A DNA stretch of 64,000 bases from Folioceros fuciformis (GCA_049999805.1 JBNGIO010005877.1:1-64000), one strand, 5' to 3'. Positions 1 to 12,316 are shown, counted from the first letter of the stretch. Notes: generated from the letters alone by a model not told the origin. Made by a program: numbers and translations.

Positions 1-549
1 CCGTGGAAGAGAGCAGCGGCCTCTTTAGCCTGGGCACCGACTGCCAGTCGCCCTCCCTCGTCTCCCAGCGAGGCCCCGTTCTTCTCGCTTGCCGGTGCTG
101 AAGGAATCGTAGCTGCTGCATCCCTAGCACCCACCGCTGGCGCGGCCTCTACACCTTCCATGGCCTCCGCGGAACACATGCACAAATCTGTTTTGGCTCC
201 TAGCAGCTCCCCTTCACACCAGCAAAATTGGAGGGGCCAGCCAAGCCCTAATATAGGAAAAACAGCACCTGTCGGAACCGAAGTTTCGATAGCTTCGGAA
301 AACGTACTATCTAGTGCTAGCTCGAGGCGACAGATCTCAGAACTGCAGCAACAACTTCTTCGACCGGTCACCGGCGATCGTCGGCAAGCAGAGTTTTGCC
401 AGGTGTCGCGTTTCCCAGAGCTGGGGATCGATCTGACGATTGACTTTGCTGGACGAAGATGTCTTGGCTTTTCAGGAGAGATTAAGCATTGCAGCAGAAT
501 CTACGGGATCTCAGACGTTCCATCTTCTCGTGAAGGTGTACGCCAATGA
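1..549 (+). CDS. 3' part of an unknown Ser/Pro/Ala-rich protein (cut by window edge)
   Basis: A reading frame is open from base 1 through the stop at 547-549, with no stop in between, so it is probably an exon of a gene that starts left of the window. The product is rich in Ser, Pro, Ala and Gln and looks disordered; a short stretch around RQISELQQQLL could be helical. I recognise no family. From about 437 a second frame (to 622) also reads plausibly and could be the true C-terminus if a small intron lies near 400-440, but I could not find a splice pair of matching phase. Existence as coding sequence is uncertain. Confidence 0.3.
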   Translation, partial: PWKRAAASLAWAPTASRPPSSPSEAPFFSLAGAEGIVAAASLAPTAGAASTPSMASAEHMHKSVLAPSSSPSHQQNWRGQPSPNIGKTAPVGTEVSIASENVLSSASSRRQISELQQQLLRPVTGDRRQAEFCQVSRFPELGIDLTIDFAGRRCLGFSGEIKHCSRIYGISDVPSSREGVRQ

Positions 550-1075
550 TGCAGACACGGCAGACTCCGGCCCAGGCGATGGTTCCTTATGCTCTATTTC
601 CTGCGTAGTGGATGCCCTGTGATCACCGTTTTGTGTCACCTAAGAGAGTACGCTGATGTGCAAGCATGGTTATCCGGGAATGTGAGGCTGATGTGGGGCT
701 GAGGTCGTGGAGGTGATGTTCATTCCGCATCCAGCCGCGAGGAGCTGAAGGTAGCAGTACTGATTTGCGATGAACGGCGCAGGAGAGCCTGCTGGACTCC
801 CAGCATTCACAAGTTAGACACGGTGATGCACAGCCAGGGGCAGGAGCAGCGTCGGCAATTCCAAGTGGTTCGGTCGAAGCGTCGGACATGTAAATAGGTT
901 TTAAGTGGCAGTTTTAATTCACGGCCGTGAGGGAACCCTAAGGGAATTGTTGGAGCTCATTCCTCCATTCACGGCGGGGCTCCATTTCAGCGTCAGGCTT
1001 GTTGACGGTAAAGGCAGCAAGACCCCAGCAGTTCGTTGCAACTGGTAGCAGGGCTAGAGGTAGGGTGGAGCAGCG
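550..1075. other. intergenic / 5' flank of the KH gene
   Basis: No frame here has protein-like composition or a recognisable domain. The stretch would hold the 3' UTR of the gene at the left edge and the promoter and 5' UTR of the KH/CCHC gene that starts at 1076. No clear TATA box seen. Confidence 0.5.
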
Positions 1076-4000
1076 ATGGCGGATGGGGATGATGAGAGAG
1101 ATGAGGAGTGGTTCAAGGAGGTGTATGGGCGGGAGTATACTGGGCCGCCCAGGGCCCCGCGGGACAATCCCCGGGAGGGTGGTGGCAAGGTGACGAAGAA
1201 GAGGTCGACGGGCAACGCTAGCGCTAGCGCTGGTGAGTCTGAGGAAGAAGACGAGGCCCGGGACCCCAATGCTGTGCCTACCGACTTCACCAGTAGGGAG
1301 GCCAAGGTGTGGGAGGCTAAGGCCAAAGCAGTAGAGAGAAACTGGAAGCGCAGGAAAGAGGAGGAGCTCACTTGCCGTATCTGTGGGGAGGTTGGCCATT
1401 TTGCGCAGGTAAGTCAGCATGCTTAAAACAATCTCAAGTGCGCGGCAGGCGCGGTGTGGGGCTCCCTGAGAGCCGGTCCTCTCTTGCTTTCTGCTCCTAG
1501 TTGGGAACCTATAAGGCACCTCCACCGCGTATGTAAAGACATCGTGCCGCGGTCCGGCTCTCTGAAACTAGCAGCGGATTGCACTATGGGATACACTAGT
1601 AGCAGCTGCAGCCGGGTGGGCACCCGTGCTGCAGCAGGCCTGGTGTTTTTGGGGTTTTGTATTGGGGTTACGGTGGCACTGATCATCTGAACAGTTTTTA
1701 TATCTCCTTCTGCAGGGTTGTCCGACCACTTTAGGAGGCAATCCGCGCAAACCAGGTGAGGTGGTGGAAAGAATAACCTTAAGGGACAAGCGACTGAGGC
1801 CACGCTTGATTGGGACTGGGGGCACTGTAATACAGACTATTGAGAAAGATACAGGGTGTCGGCTGAAGCTGGAAGATAACCTTACCGTGGGGCATGGAGC
1901 CTTCTTTGTCAAGATTACAGGACCTGATAAACATAGTGTGTCTAAGGCCGCGGATGCGGTCAATAAGTTGGTGGATCAGGTGGAAGATGAGTGGAAACAG
2001 CAGAATACCAGACGCTCCCAAGGCTCTTTCCGTGGATCTTCAGTGAACTCTTTAATCGCTGCGCAGATGCAGCACATTGCTGTTCAAAGACTCCATCATT
2101 CACCAGGTGTATCGTCTGGTCCTGGACGTGGTGAAGGTCCCCCACCCCTGGATGAGGACAAGCGCACAATTGAGCACATTGCTTCTCAGCTGGAGGCTCG
2201 TAGGCATTGGGAAGCCGTTTCTGGCTCGTCCCAAGGCTTAAATGGATCTGGATCCTCGCCTTCGTTCTCGTACAAAGAGGGTGAGACCCAGTTTTCCATT
2301 GCCCCCTAACTCTTTTTTTTAGTAGCTTGATGGACGGTGCCATGTAGAACCTTTAGTCAATATGGATGGGAACGTAGAAATAGGCTCCGCTGGCCTATGA
2401 GCAGTGCCATCCTGAAGCTGACTCTCGGGTTGGATTATCGATGTAGTAGCTGGAGGATAACCATCTCAAGGTAAGTCTCTGCATGACCCGTCCACAGCTG
2501 CTTGCCAAGGAGGTCGTTCCTAGTTCCCTGCAGTTGTCTGTCCCGAAGATCAATGTCCCTATGAGATGGAGCCCTGGGGGCAAAGAGGGTGTACGTGAGG
2601 CTGGAAATTGTTGCGGATACAATCATCCCAGGGATTTTCATTATAACGAAGCCGAGTTCTTTTTGTTCTACTTCTGGTTATGTAGCTCTTCTGTGGGTCA
2701 TAGGCTTTATCTGCCGGGGCACGTTGGGATCTCGCCGACCTTACCCTTTCCTCATTTCTTGAAGGCCGAGGTGCTTCTGGAGCTGGGAGTATTCAACCGC
2801 AGTTTGCTGTTAAAGGCTCTGGGACACCAGCACTAGATGGAGCTGCCTACTACCATGGGGCAAACCAGGAAAGTGGTCCCTTTCAGGGTGGCAACTCCAC
2901 TCAAGAGCAAGAACAGGATATGGATCTTGGATATGAAGAGCAATCCGTTCCTCAGTCTCTTGAGGAGCTGGAGCAACGGTTTTTGCAAGAAACTATTGAT
3001 CTTACTAAAGATCAGACTGTGGAAGAGGATAAAGAGAATGTCAGGCACCGAGAGGTAACTACCCATTCTCTGTTTCGTCATATCATGTCTGGAGAGGTCT
3101 GTACACTAGGGAGCAGATGTGGCTGAAGAATAATGTATGGGCAAAGGTGTTAGTAGTCAGTAGCTGTTGAACAGTATGACATGAATGTCATGTCCACTGT
3201 TTTTTGTTGGGAGTTGCACCAGTGGGCTCCTCTGGTGAGTCTGTTTTGTTGACGTGTTCCTGATCAAGACTCTCAGGGTTGAAGGACTTGATCTTTGTGT
3301 TGATGTTGCATTGCTGCTACAATGGCTCCGTCCAGGTAGGTTTCTTACCAACGGGGACAGTAGTTCTTGCCTGCGTCGGTGCCTATCGAGTAATTTTGCT
3401 CTTCAAAGCAGTCATGATAATCCAAGCTCTGTCCACTCGTATCTCAACTTTCTTCTTAGTTTCATTTAAGGCATCAATCGGTTCGCTGATCAACCTCTTG
3501 AGGTCTGTGCTATAAAATGACTCTTGAGGTCTGTGCTATATGTGTGTGTCGTACTGTCCCTGCATCTCTGATTCTTGATTAACTCTCTTCTTGTTTTTGT
3601 TCACACTTCTCACTTAAACGTTCTTGGTGGGATGTCGCTGAGTGACTTGCGTCGGGAAAAGATTTTGGGGACATAGCTATTCGCTCTGAACTTGTGGAAT
3701 GACTTGCTTCCGTAGATGCCTCTAATACTGGGCTGATCGCTGCCTTGTGGTCACAGCATATAAGAGACATTCAGGAGCAGTATCAGCAGAAGATGACAAC
3801 CCTGAGGAACAAGCACGCCAAACAACGGGAGGAGTACCTGCGGCATGAAGCCCAATTGAGGCAGCAACAATATCAGCAAAATTCTTACTTTTACAGCGGT
3901 GGAGGTGCCCTTCCGTCAGGACGATCACTCTCCAACTTCAACGGTGGTAGTTACGACCTGCGAAATCATCTATCCGGCTCCGATGGAGCAGCATATGATT

Positions 4001-4140
4001 CGTACAAGGACGGGTTGTCTCACCTCGGTGGTCATTCTTTCACCAGGAAGGGCTTTGATAGTGGCAACGGCTACAGTGGAAATCAAGGTTACGACTCCTC
4101 TTACTATAGTTCCTCGCAGGCATATCAATCTTATGGTTGA
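1076..4140 (+). CDS. CCHC zinc-knuckle plus KH-domain RNA-binding protein, 4 exons
   Basis: Exons 1076-1408, 1716-2280, 2765-3054 and 3757-4140 join in phase to a 523-residue protein. An acidic/basic N-terminus is followed at about residues 100-115 by a zinc knuckle (CRICGEVGHFAQGC, CX2CX4HX4C) that is split by intron 1. A KH-like domain follows (about 125-200) with a GTGG loop (RLIGTGGTVIQ) and a beta strand near FVKITG. The middle is Ser/Gly rich, then an acidic segment, a coiled-coil-like Gln/Arg-rich stretch (about 400-430), and a Tyr/Gly/Ser-rich tail ending QAYQSYG, typical of low-complexity RNA-binding proteins. It matches the plant family annotated as KH domain/zinc knuckle protein. 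Seen: domains, splice sites. Inferred: a role in nuclear mRNA metabolism or splicing. Specific target unknown. Confidence 0.88.
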
Positions 4141-4800
4141 TATCTCAACTGTCATATTCAGTGTTGTACAGAGGACTTGCCCTGCCGGTTGACTGATGAC
4201 TGACTATACGGACCCCTGGGGTTCCAGTTTGAGCGTCGCATCACAGCTCGTCAAGGAGCATAGAGAAAAAGCTTGAATCTACCGCAGGGCCTGACCGTCC
4301 ACCTTGGAGCAAACCGGACAAGATGTTTGATTCGTACAATCGCTTGGCTGCTAGTTGTTGCAGCAGACCAACCTCGTTCCCAATGTGAGCGCATCGGATC
4401 TTTTCGGAACGCATATCCATTGCGAAATTGTAAATGACGCCCTTCGATGCTCTCCGTGGGAGTCCATTTTGTCCTTAAAAGGCTACCCTTCAATGTGGGC
4501 ACGGAAGCGAAGCCAGTTGATATGGGTGCCGTTTCCTGAGAGTCTAAAAGTCTCCTGGTCGCACGAGTCAGAGTTGCCGTGACCTCGCTGTGCTTTAGGC
4601 ACTTGCTTTCTTAAGCTGAGCTCTGGTCACAATCTTTCTCCTATTTCATCGGCCGTGTTATCAAGTTATATCTAAAGTCGTTTTCGGTGAGGAAACCGCG
4701 AACTCACTGTCCATCAATTTCATGGTGGCTCCCTCACCGCTTGATCGAGTGATTTGCTTGGCAACCTCCCAGGACAATCGCTGCTAGTCATAGCGTGAGT
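4141..4800. other. 3' UTR / intergenic before NQR
   Basis: Follows the KH gene stop and precedes the NQR start at 4801. No coding frame with recognisable features. Probably the KH 3' UTR plus the NQR promoter. Confidence 0.5.
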
Positions 4801-7800
4801 ATGAAGCTCGGTAAAGGACACGCAGCCCTTGTGACGGGTGCAGGCTCTGGAATTGGTATGTTCGACCCCCTGAATTCCGAATCGCACGTCTCCTGTCCCA
4901 TCACTCGTTTAATTCTTTCGGATCCTTTGGAGCCATCTTTGGGATTCTTTCGGTTTGCCTTGGGCTGTCGGGCAGGAAGTATCTTCAAAGGGAAACTGTT
5001 TTGAAGATGTCTAAGTGCTAACAGAATGCTTGTCTGCTGATCTATCGTTGTGGGATTGTCTACAGGTAGGGCCTTGTCTCTGGCATTGTCAAAGAATGGT
5101 GTAAGCCTGTCCCTTCTAGATCTGTCAGAAAAGGGAGGTCTGGAGACGTTTGAGCTCGTGAAATCAGAGCACGCCAAATTACAATTATTTAATGCGGCCA
5201 TCTTCGTGAAGTGCAATGTTTCAATCCCAGGTACGCTGGCTTGACAACTTTGGGCTTTGAACTCTCAGCCCCACGTTTTTGCCACCATTTCCAATTGTGA
5301 TGCTCTTCCTGCTGAAGGTGTTGCCTTTGTCTTCTGACAAGCAGAACAACTGGCCAATGGATTTGCTGTCCATAAGTCCACTTTTGGGAGGTTGGATCTC
5401 TGCGTGAACAATGCTGGCATCGGTGAATGGGAGTCTTTTACTGACGATCAAAGCAGCGATGGAAAAGGATCCTGGAGAACAGTAGTGGATGTTAACTTTG
5501 TGTCTGTGATTGATGGGACACGTCTTGCGGTAGGTAGCATATGTCTATTAGCCCTGCTCCTGTTGCCAATTGAAGTTTCAGATTCTTTAGTGATTGCTCT
5601 GCCTTCATGCTAGAAGCAAAGAATGACGAAAGACTGGCTAACAGATTGGTTGCTGATGGTTCCTTAGATCAATATGATGCAAGAAAGTGGTCAGGGAGGA
5701 ACAGTTTTGAACATAGCTTCAGCTTCTGGGCTTTATCCTGCGCACTTTATGCCAATCTATTCTTCGACGAAAAGTACACAGCCTCGCCTGTTGTTTTTTG
5801 GGTGCTGAGGAATCGTTTCTTGTTGATGTATACCAGTACTTACCGCGCCCTTCTGGCTTGGTATTTTTCGCTTTGAAGGTGGCGTGGTGATGTTCTCAAG
5901 ATCTCTTTCGAAGCTTAAAAGTAAAGGCATTCGAGTGAACGCTATATGTCCCGAGGTTGGTTTGTCCCGCTCGCAATTCGCCTTCCCATTGCCTGATGGA
6001 TGATCTTTACATATTTCTGCTGAATCACTTACTGGCATAATGCGTTTGCAGTTTGTTGAAACTGAGATGACTAGGCGGCTTGACCAAGGAGTAATCGCAG
6101 CTTCTAATGGCTTCATTAGTATGGAACGATTGGTGCAAGGTGAAAACTTGACCTCTGTGTCCGGTCGTTGGAGCTCTGTTTCCATGATGAGACACGTCGT
6201 TTTCTGGAGTTTCTCAGATGTCCTCAGCCCCTGAGGGCGTCCAGTGTTGTTGTCTTGGAAGTATGCTTGGCCCCGTGGATTATGGCCAAACGCACTGTTC
6301 GATTGCGCAGGTTGTTTTGAGTTAATAGAAGATGACACCAAAGCTGGTCAAGCTCTCTGGATCTCCAACAGGCGCGGCTCCGAGTATTGGCCTTCTTTGG
6401 AGGAAAAGAAGAAATACCTCCTAGCTTTCGCTCCAAAGAAAACCGATGCCCTTTCGGCATCGAAACCTCTGATAAAACCAGCCCCTGTAATTGCAGAAGA
6501 GTACCGGAAAATGTGAGTGGTCTCTTCTGTTCGCAGTCATGGTTGTTATTGGGGGCCCATTGCATCATATCTCAACACGTGGTGGGAGCTGCTGCGCTGC
6601 AGAATCGTGCAAAGGTTGAGCAATGATTTTAGGGGTGCCACAGCAATTGTGACAGTGACCTTTAAACCTCCAGTGGAGCCTGGGCATGTACTTATCAGGC
6701 ACTTGTATGCCGGAGTCAATGCCAGTGATGTAAGTAGATTCTTTTCAAGTGGCTATTGATTTTCAGTACTTACAATTGGGCATAGCCCCCAGGTCTACCA
6801 GTGCTGCTTTTTCAGCAACGAACTGATCTGTCTGAAAGGTCTCAGATAGGGGACTTATTTCATTTTGTGATCTTCCTCCACCACAGGTGAACTTCAGTGC
6901 TGGACGGTATTTTGGTAGTGAAAAGTCCGCAGCAGCTCTTCTCCCATTCGACGCTGGGTTTGAGGTGAATCATGCCGGACCAGCTCTTTAGAAGTCCAAG
7001 AACAGTAGATGTTATTTGGAAGATCTTGGGCTGAGCGGTACAGTTTGCAGACCGTTGGAATTGTTGCAGGTTTGGGAGAGGGTGTGACAACAACAGAACT
7101 GGCACTGGGCTCACCTGTTGCAACCATTACCTATGGAGGCTTCGCAGAGTTTGGACAGGTCTGAAACCTTCTGTCTCCCTCTATGGGATGGTTTCTTCCT
7201 GGGCTACATTCATCGTGTTCTGCATTTACAGGTGGCTGCCAACTATGTGATTCCCGTACCTGCAGCCATCCCAGAGGTTGTTGCTTTGTTGACTTCAGGA
7301 TTAACTGCCTCAATAGCTCTAGACGAGGTTGGAGCTCTCCACTCAAACTTCTGCCATTTATCAGGGAGAATACATTGACTAATCTAAGAGTTTGATGCGT
7401 AGGCTGGGAAAATGAAATCCGGCGAGACAGTTCTTGTCACTGCTGCTGCCGGAGGAACTGGACAATTTGCGGTCCAGGTAAGCTTGCGAGGACAAGAGGT
7501 CCAGGTTAGAGCGTAGAATGAGACTTATGGGTTTAGGGTTTGGTGAATTTAGTCTCCAGACATGTAATGGCTCAAGTCTCAGTACATTGTTTGCCTCTTT
7601 CCCTGACCAGTTAGCAAGACTTGCTGGCAACAAAGTAATTGCAACCTGCGGAGGATCTGTGAAAGCTGAACTGCTGCGGAACTTGGGTTCGCAACGTGTG
7701 ATTGACTATCACCAGGAGGACGTCAAATCTGTTGGGTTTCTACCTCATCCACCACTAATTTTAAATTGATTTTAGCTCGCCTTGTAGTTTCTCTTCTATG

Positions 7801-8575
7801 GTCATAAAGCGAATGTTTACTGCAGGTTTTGAAGGAAGAATTCCCCAAAGGTGTGGATTTGATATACGAATCGGTGGGTGGTCAACTGTTTAGCACTTGC
7901 TTGGATGCTCTAGCCGTGAAGGGCAGGCTCATTGTCATCGGCATGATTTCTCAGGTATATGAACTGAATAAAAAATGCGAGGTTTGTGTGAAACGATCTG
8001 GTACAGTATACATTCATGGGGACCTTCCCAAAGTATTCACTTTGCAAAGGATGTGCTCGCAGTATCAGGGACCAAATGGCTGGCAGCCCTCGAGCTACCC
8101 TGGGCTCTGTGAGAAACTTCTGTGGAAATCGCAAACCGTGGTATGTATGTACACGTTATCCCTGATGGCCAGCGCCTTCCGATACCAAATAATGGGAGTA
8201 TTGTACTTTCAGCTATGTCACGAGCTGCTGCTTGTACGACAGGTCGGATTTTTCCTTAACAACCACACGAAGCTTTGGCGGGACCATTTGAAGAAACTGT
8301 ATGAGCTGTACAACGCCAAGGCCTTGAAGGCAAGTTATTACGTGCCATTCCACCAGCCAAGTTTATCATGACCGCAGAGTTCGGGAGATTGTTGATTTGT
8401 TTGCGTCGATCCTTGACAGGTGGCACTGGATCCAACGCCGTTCACAGGCTTAGAGTCGGTGGCGGATGCTGTCGAGTACCTCCACTCCGGACGAAGCGCA
8501 GGAAAGGTAGTCCTAACGGTGGTGTTTTCCCGGACGCTTGGGACGTACCTACTTTTTGGGGACTCATCAAATTAG
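4801..8575 (+). CDS. NQR: NQR-type fusion of short-chain dehydrogenase and quinone oxidoreductase, 17 exons
   Basis: Exons: 4801-4855, 5066-5230, 5342-5529, 5668-5773, 5879-5955, 6052-6139, 6311-6512, 6615-6729, 6887-6964, 7051-7158, 7232-7327, 7403-7477, 7611-7730, 7826-7954, 8063-8140, 8243-8329, 8420-8575. All phases agree and give 640 residues. The N-terminal half is an [11 protein letters not shown] nucleotide loop (about residues 12-19), NNAG, catalytic Ser in NIASASG, and YSSTK (Tyr and Lys). The C-terminal half is a zinc-free medium-chain quinone oxidoreductase with a [18 protein letters not shown]-binding turn, YESVGG and EYLHSG. This two-enzyme order and length match the plant NQR (ARP) protein (Arabidopsis At1g49670, about 629 residues). 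Intron 16 uses a GC donor (AAG|GCAAGT). Expected reaction: NAD(P)H-dependent carbonyl/quinone reduction; substrate unknown. Confidence 0.93.
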
Positions 8576-9187
8576 AGCTTCGTGCGTTGTGTGATGTAGG
8601 TGGTAGTACGGATATCCTTGGATGCCCCTCCGGTGCAACAATCTCGTCTATAGGCCGACAAGTTTGCACGGCTAGTTCTGGTATGCATCTGGCGGACGAT
8701 CATCCTGCGATGAAAGTACATAAAGGTTTCTGTTCGATTCCCTTATCCATGTGTACGTAGAGTACGTAGATAGGGTCTTTCATGGGCGCTTTGGAGAGGT
8801 CTTGCGGATTTTGTGAGCTTTTCCAGACATAGCTCCTGATAACTCCTCCTCTAGCGTGACCTAACGGTACCCCTGCACCTTCTCGCCGTCCATCTGATAG
8901 TGAACTCAGCATGTGATGAAGACTGCTGAATGTTCGGCCTCTGTGCATTCAAAGTTTTGCGGTGAGTATACTGAGTTACGTATGTCGCCTCTTCTTTTTA
9001 GAGTCATCATATGAATCTTAATCACAGCAACGAAGGAAGAAGGTCTCACACACTAATATGCACTAAGCATCCTTCTCGCCATTGGAATCATATGCGGGAC
9101 TGACGTGCCGGATAGCTAAAATGGAGGTGTGGAAGTTGCTCATGGAAGGAATGCTGGGCTGAGCAACAAATCCTGCAACTCGCCGAT
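8576..9187. other. tail-to-tail intergenic region (NQR / PPR)
   Basis: Lies between the NQR stop and the stop of the minus-strand PPR gene. Only 3' UTRs and short spurious frames are expected; nothing else seen. Confidence 0.5.
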
Positions 9188-12100
9188 TTAGGAGCCGGCG
9201 CACGCCTGTATACAAATCTGCGAACTTTTCACAATGACTCTAGGCTTCTTATGAGGAATGATGCTAAGGATATGTGAGACAGCCAGCTTCCCCCTGAGCA
9301 CACGGGGATCCTCTTCCTTCGTACAGTCGTCTGGTATCCCTGCTGGTGACGAGTTCACATCTATTTGCTTCCTCATTTTAAGAGATGTGTGCTTCAGCCT
9401 TGATTGGCTTTTGAAATTATTCTTGTCACCAACCAAAAAACTATGCACTCGTCCTTCCAAGTCTGTCCACCAACTCTGGCCTGGCTGCTTCCATGCCTTG
9501 ATTCCTACCCTCCTTGCCTGCATCCCTTGTGCCTGCTCCCACATGTGAGCAGCGGTGTATACGTTTGCCATCAACACATAGGCTGCATCGTCCTTCTTGT
9601 CGAGCTCCACTGCTTGCTCGAAAGCATCGCGTCCCAACTCCACGTTGCTCCACCTGCAACAAGCACCCAGTAGAGTGTGCCAAATCGCAGAAGTGGGCGG
9701 TACAGGCATCGCCCTTACCAAAGCTAGTGCCTCATGAAGTTGGCCTGCACGGCCCAAGAGATCCACCATGCATGTGTAGTGCTCTACCGTGGGACTGATG
9801 CCGTCGATTCTGCTCATATCGTCAAAGTATTCTCTACCCCTGCTCACTAGACCCGCATGACTGCATACTGTTAGTATGCTAACATACGTGATGCCGACTG
9901 GCCGTATGCAATCCTCTCTCATTCTCTGGAACAAGTGAAAGACCAATTCACTGTCTCCTTGGCTGGTGTATCCTGCAATAAGTGCACTCCAGGTGAAAAC
10001 ATCTTTTTCAGGCAATGCATCAAACACTTCCTGTGCCTCACTCATGCTTCCACACTTTCCATACATGTTTATCAAACAACCTGCTACACACAAATCAGCC
10101 TTCAGCCCGTGTTCTTGGAGCTGTGCATGTAGATGTCTTCCCATATGCAAAGCCGCCACGCTCGCACATGCCTGCAGAAGGCACACAAATGTCACAGAAT
10201 CGGGCACACACATTCCTTCGTCTTGCATGGCGTTGTACAGACGGAGAGCTTCCTGTCCCATCCCCTGCTGGGAATACCCTGCAATGAGAGCATTCCAAGC
10301 CACCACATCCTTGTGTGCAAGATCGTCAAACACTCTCTGAGCATCTTCCAAGCTGCCACACTTTGCATACATGTTGACCAGGCTGTTGGCTAGAAAAACA
10401 TCAGCCTGATGCCCTCCTGCTCTGATTTCTGCGTGCAGCTGCTTCCCTTTCTTCAAAGCTGGATTGCCCATAGTCGCACATGCCTGCAGGACAGACAAGA
10501 AGGTCACAGAATCTGGTACGGCAGTACTGTCTTCTCGCATATCACTGTAGAGACGAAGGGCTTCCTGGCACATCATCTGGTGGGAATACGCTGCTATTAA
10601 GGCATTCCAAGTTACCACATCTTTTTGACCAAGTTCATCAAACACTCTTTGAGCGTCTTCTAAGCTGCCACACTTTGCGTACATGTTTACCAGACTGTTT
10701 CCGACGAACGGATCTGCTTCATGACCTTGATTTCTTATTCGTGTATGAAGCTGCCTCCCCTTCCCCAATGCTGAGGCGCCAACACTTGCACATGCCTGCA
10801 GGAGGCACACAAATGTTACAGAATTTGGCAAAACAATGCATTCTTCCTGCATAAGAGTATAGAGACGAAGAGCTTCCTGCCCCCTGCCCTGCTGGGCATA
10901 CCCTCCAATAAGAGCAGTCCAGGTAACACCATCTTTTTGGACAAGCCCGTCAAACACACGCTGAGCATCTTCCAAGCTGCCACACTTTGCATACATGTTC
11001 ACCAAACTGCTAGCTACGAATGCATCAGTTTCATGTCCTCGTTCTCTAATTTGTACATGAAGCTGCTTTCCCACTTCCAAAGCTGAGTTACCCACACTTG
11101 CACTTGCCTGCAGGAGGCACATAAATGTTACAGAATTGGGAATAGCGACGCCCTCTGCTAGCATATCCCTGTACAGACGAAGGGCTTCCACGCCATTGCC
11201 CTGTTGGGAATATCCTGCAATCAGAGCAGTCCACGTCACCACCTCTTTTTGAACAAGTCCGTCAAAAACTCTCTGAGCGTCTTCCAAGCTGCCACACTTT
11301 GCATACATGTTAACCAAACTGCTGGCTACAAACGCGTCAGCTTGATGTCCTCGTCCTCTGATGTGCGCATGAAGCTGCCTCCCCATCTCCAGAGCCGGGT
11401 TGCCCACGCTTGCACATGCTTGCAGGAGGGACACAAATGTGACGAGGTTGGGTTCAGTGCTGCCTTCTTCTTGCATGACACTATAAAGACCCAGAGCTTT
11501 GTGCCCCAGGCCCAGCTGCGAATAGCCTGCTATCATGGTATTCCACGTTACCACATTTTTTATACCAAGTCCATCAAACACTCTTTCAGCATCTTCTAAG
11601 CTGCCACATTTCGAGTACATGCTCACCAAGCAGTTACAGACAAACAAATCAGGCTCCATTCCACTTGCCAAAACATCGGCATGCAACTGTTGCCCTGTCT
11701 CCAAGTCCGATCCCCTTGCACAAGCCTGAAGGGCCGCAACGAATACATGGCCATCTGGCTTCACACCTGATCTGCGCATACGATGATACAGTTCTATGGC
11801 CTGTTTGTCCTGTCCTTGTTTGACATGGGCAGAGATTATGGATGACCACATGAAGGCATCTGGATGGGCAACCGCTTGAAACACATCCAACGCGTCTTGC
11901 AACCTGCCATGAGAAGCATACATTCTCATAATGTGGTTGCACAGGAACGTGTCCGTCTCATACCCCATTCCCAACGTTAAAGCGTGAACACGGCGACCCA
12001 GAACAAGGTCATTCTTTTCTACACATCTTTTTAGCACACTATACACGAGAGATCTGGGAATAGCAGTTTTCGCCTGCACCAGAACTCCAAGGGCCTCGAC

Positions 12101-12316
12101 AGCTTCATCGAGATAGCCCTCATGACAGAGCTGGCTCAGCATTTCAGCCGTCACACACTTTGCACGATTTACAAGGTCAGGATCTCCCGGTAAGCTCCAG
12201 CTGGATATGGAGGCCCGTCGGCTCTTGTCCACATTCGGAGTACCAAGCTCGGCATTGACCAAAGTCATTTTCTTCAATTGGTTCGGCCAGAGGACATCCT
12301 GTGACTCACCCACCAT
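9188..12316 (-). CDS. PLS-class pentatricopeptide repeat protein, E/E+ type, 7 triplets
   Basis: Intronless frame of 1042 residues from the first in-frame ATG at 12316 (the frame is open to 12361 but only from TTG). It holds seven S-P-L units marked by NMYAKCGSLEDAQRVFD-like S motifs, then an E region and an E+-like tail (KQPGQSWWTD, VHSFLVGD) followed by about 60 unrelated residues; there is no DYW domain. PLS PPR proteins bind organelle RNA and specify C-to-U editing or other processing; E+ proteins without DYW normally need a deaminase supplied in trans. No clear transit peptide is visible at the N-terminus, so an upstream exon may exist: a related sequence lies upstream in another frame (near 12490-12535). 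Paralogous to the plus-strand PPR gene 587 bases away. Confidence 0.9.
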   Translation of the reverse strand: MVGESQDVLWPNQLKKMTLVNAELGTPNVDKSRRASISSWSLPGDPDLVNRAKCVTAEMLSQLCHEGYLDEAVEALGVLVQAKTAIPRSLVYSVLKRCVEKNDLVLGRRVHALTLGMGYETDTFLCNHIMRMYASHGRLQDALDVFQAVAHPDAFMWSSIISAHVKQGQDKQAIELYHRMRRSGVKPDGHVFVAALQACARGSDLETGQQLHADVLASGMEPDLFVCNCLVSMYSKCGSLEDAERVFDGLGIKNVVTWNTMIAGYSQLGLGHKALGLYSVMQEEGSTEPNLVTFVSLLQACASVGNPALEMGRQLHAHIRGRGHQADAFVASSLVNMYAKCGSLEDAQRVFDGLVQKEVVTWTALIAGYSQQGNGVEALRLYRDMLAEGVAIPNSVTFMCLLQASASVGNSALEVGKQLHVQIRERGHETDAFVASSLVNMYAKCGSLEDAQRVFDGLVQKDGVTWTALIGGYAQQGRGQEALRLYTLMQEECIVLPNSVTFVCLLQACASVGASALGKGRQLHTRIRNQGHEADPFVGNSLVNMYAKCGSLEDAQRVFDELGQKDVVTWNALIAAYSHQMMCQEALRLYSDMREDSTAVPDSVTFLSVLQACATMGNPALKKGKQLHAEIRAGGHQADVFLANSLVNMYAKCGSLEDAQRVFDDLAHKDVVAWNALIAGYSQQGMGQEALRLYNAMQDEGMCVPDSVTFVCLLQACASVAALHMGRHLHAQLQEHGLKADLCVAGCLINMYGKCGSMSEAQEVFDALPEKDVFTWSALIAGYTSQGDSELVFHLFQRMREDCIRPVGITYVSILTVCSHAGLVSRGREYFDDMSRIDGISPTVEHYTCMVDLLGRAGQLHEALALVRAMPVPPTSAIWHTLLGACCRWSNVELGRDAFEQAVELDKKDDAAYVLMANVYTAAHMWEQAQGMQARRVGIKAWKQPGQSWWTDLEGRVHSFLVGDKNNFKSQSRLKHTSLKMRKQIDVNSSPAGIPDDCTKEEDPRVLRGKLAVSHILSIIPHKKPRVIVKSSQICIQACAGS
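9900..11700 (-). repeat. intragenic array of ~312-bp PLS triplet repeats
   Basis: Inside the minus-strand PPR gene the 104-105-codon S-P-L unit recurs in register, with very similar DNA (the complement of the cacactttgcatacatgtt motif recurs near 10362, 10670, 10980, 11291 and 11605). The middle units are more alike than the terminal ones, which suggests homogenisation by unequal exchange or conversion. Confidence 0.75.

Noticed and set aside
938-1525. 195-residue frame antisense to the first KH-gene exon
   Set aside because: It overlaps a well-supported exon and has low-complexity Leu/Pro/Ser composition typical of antisense frames.
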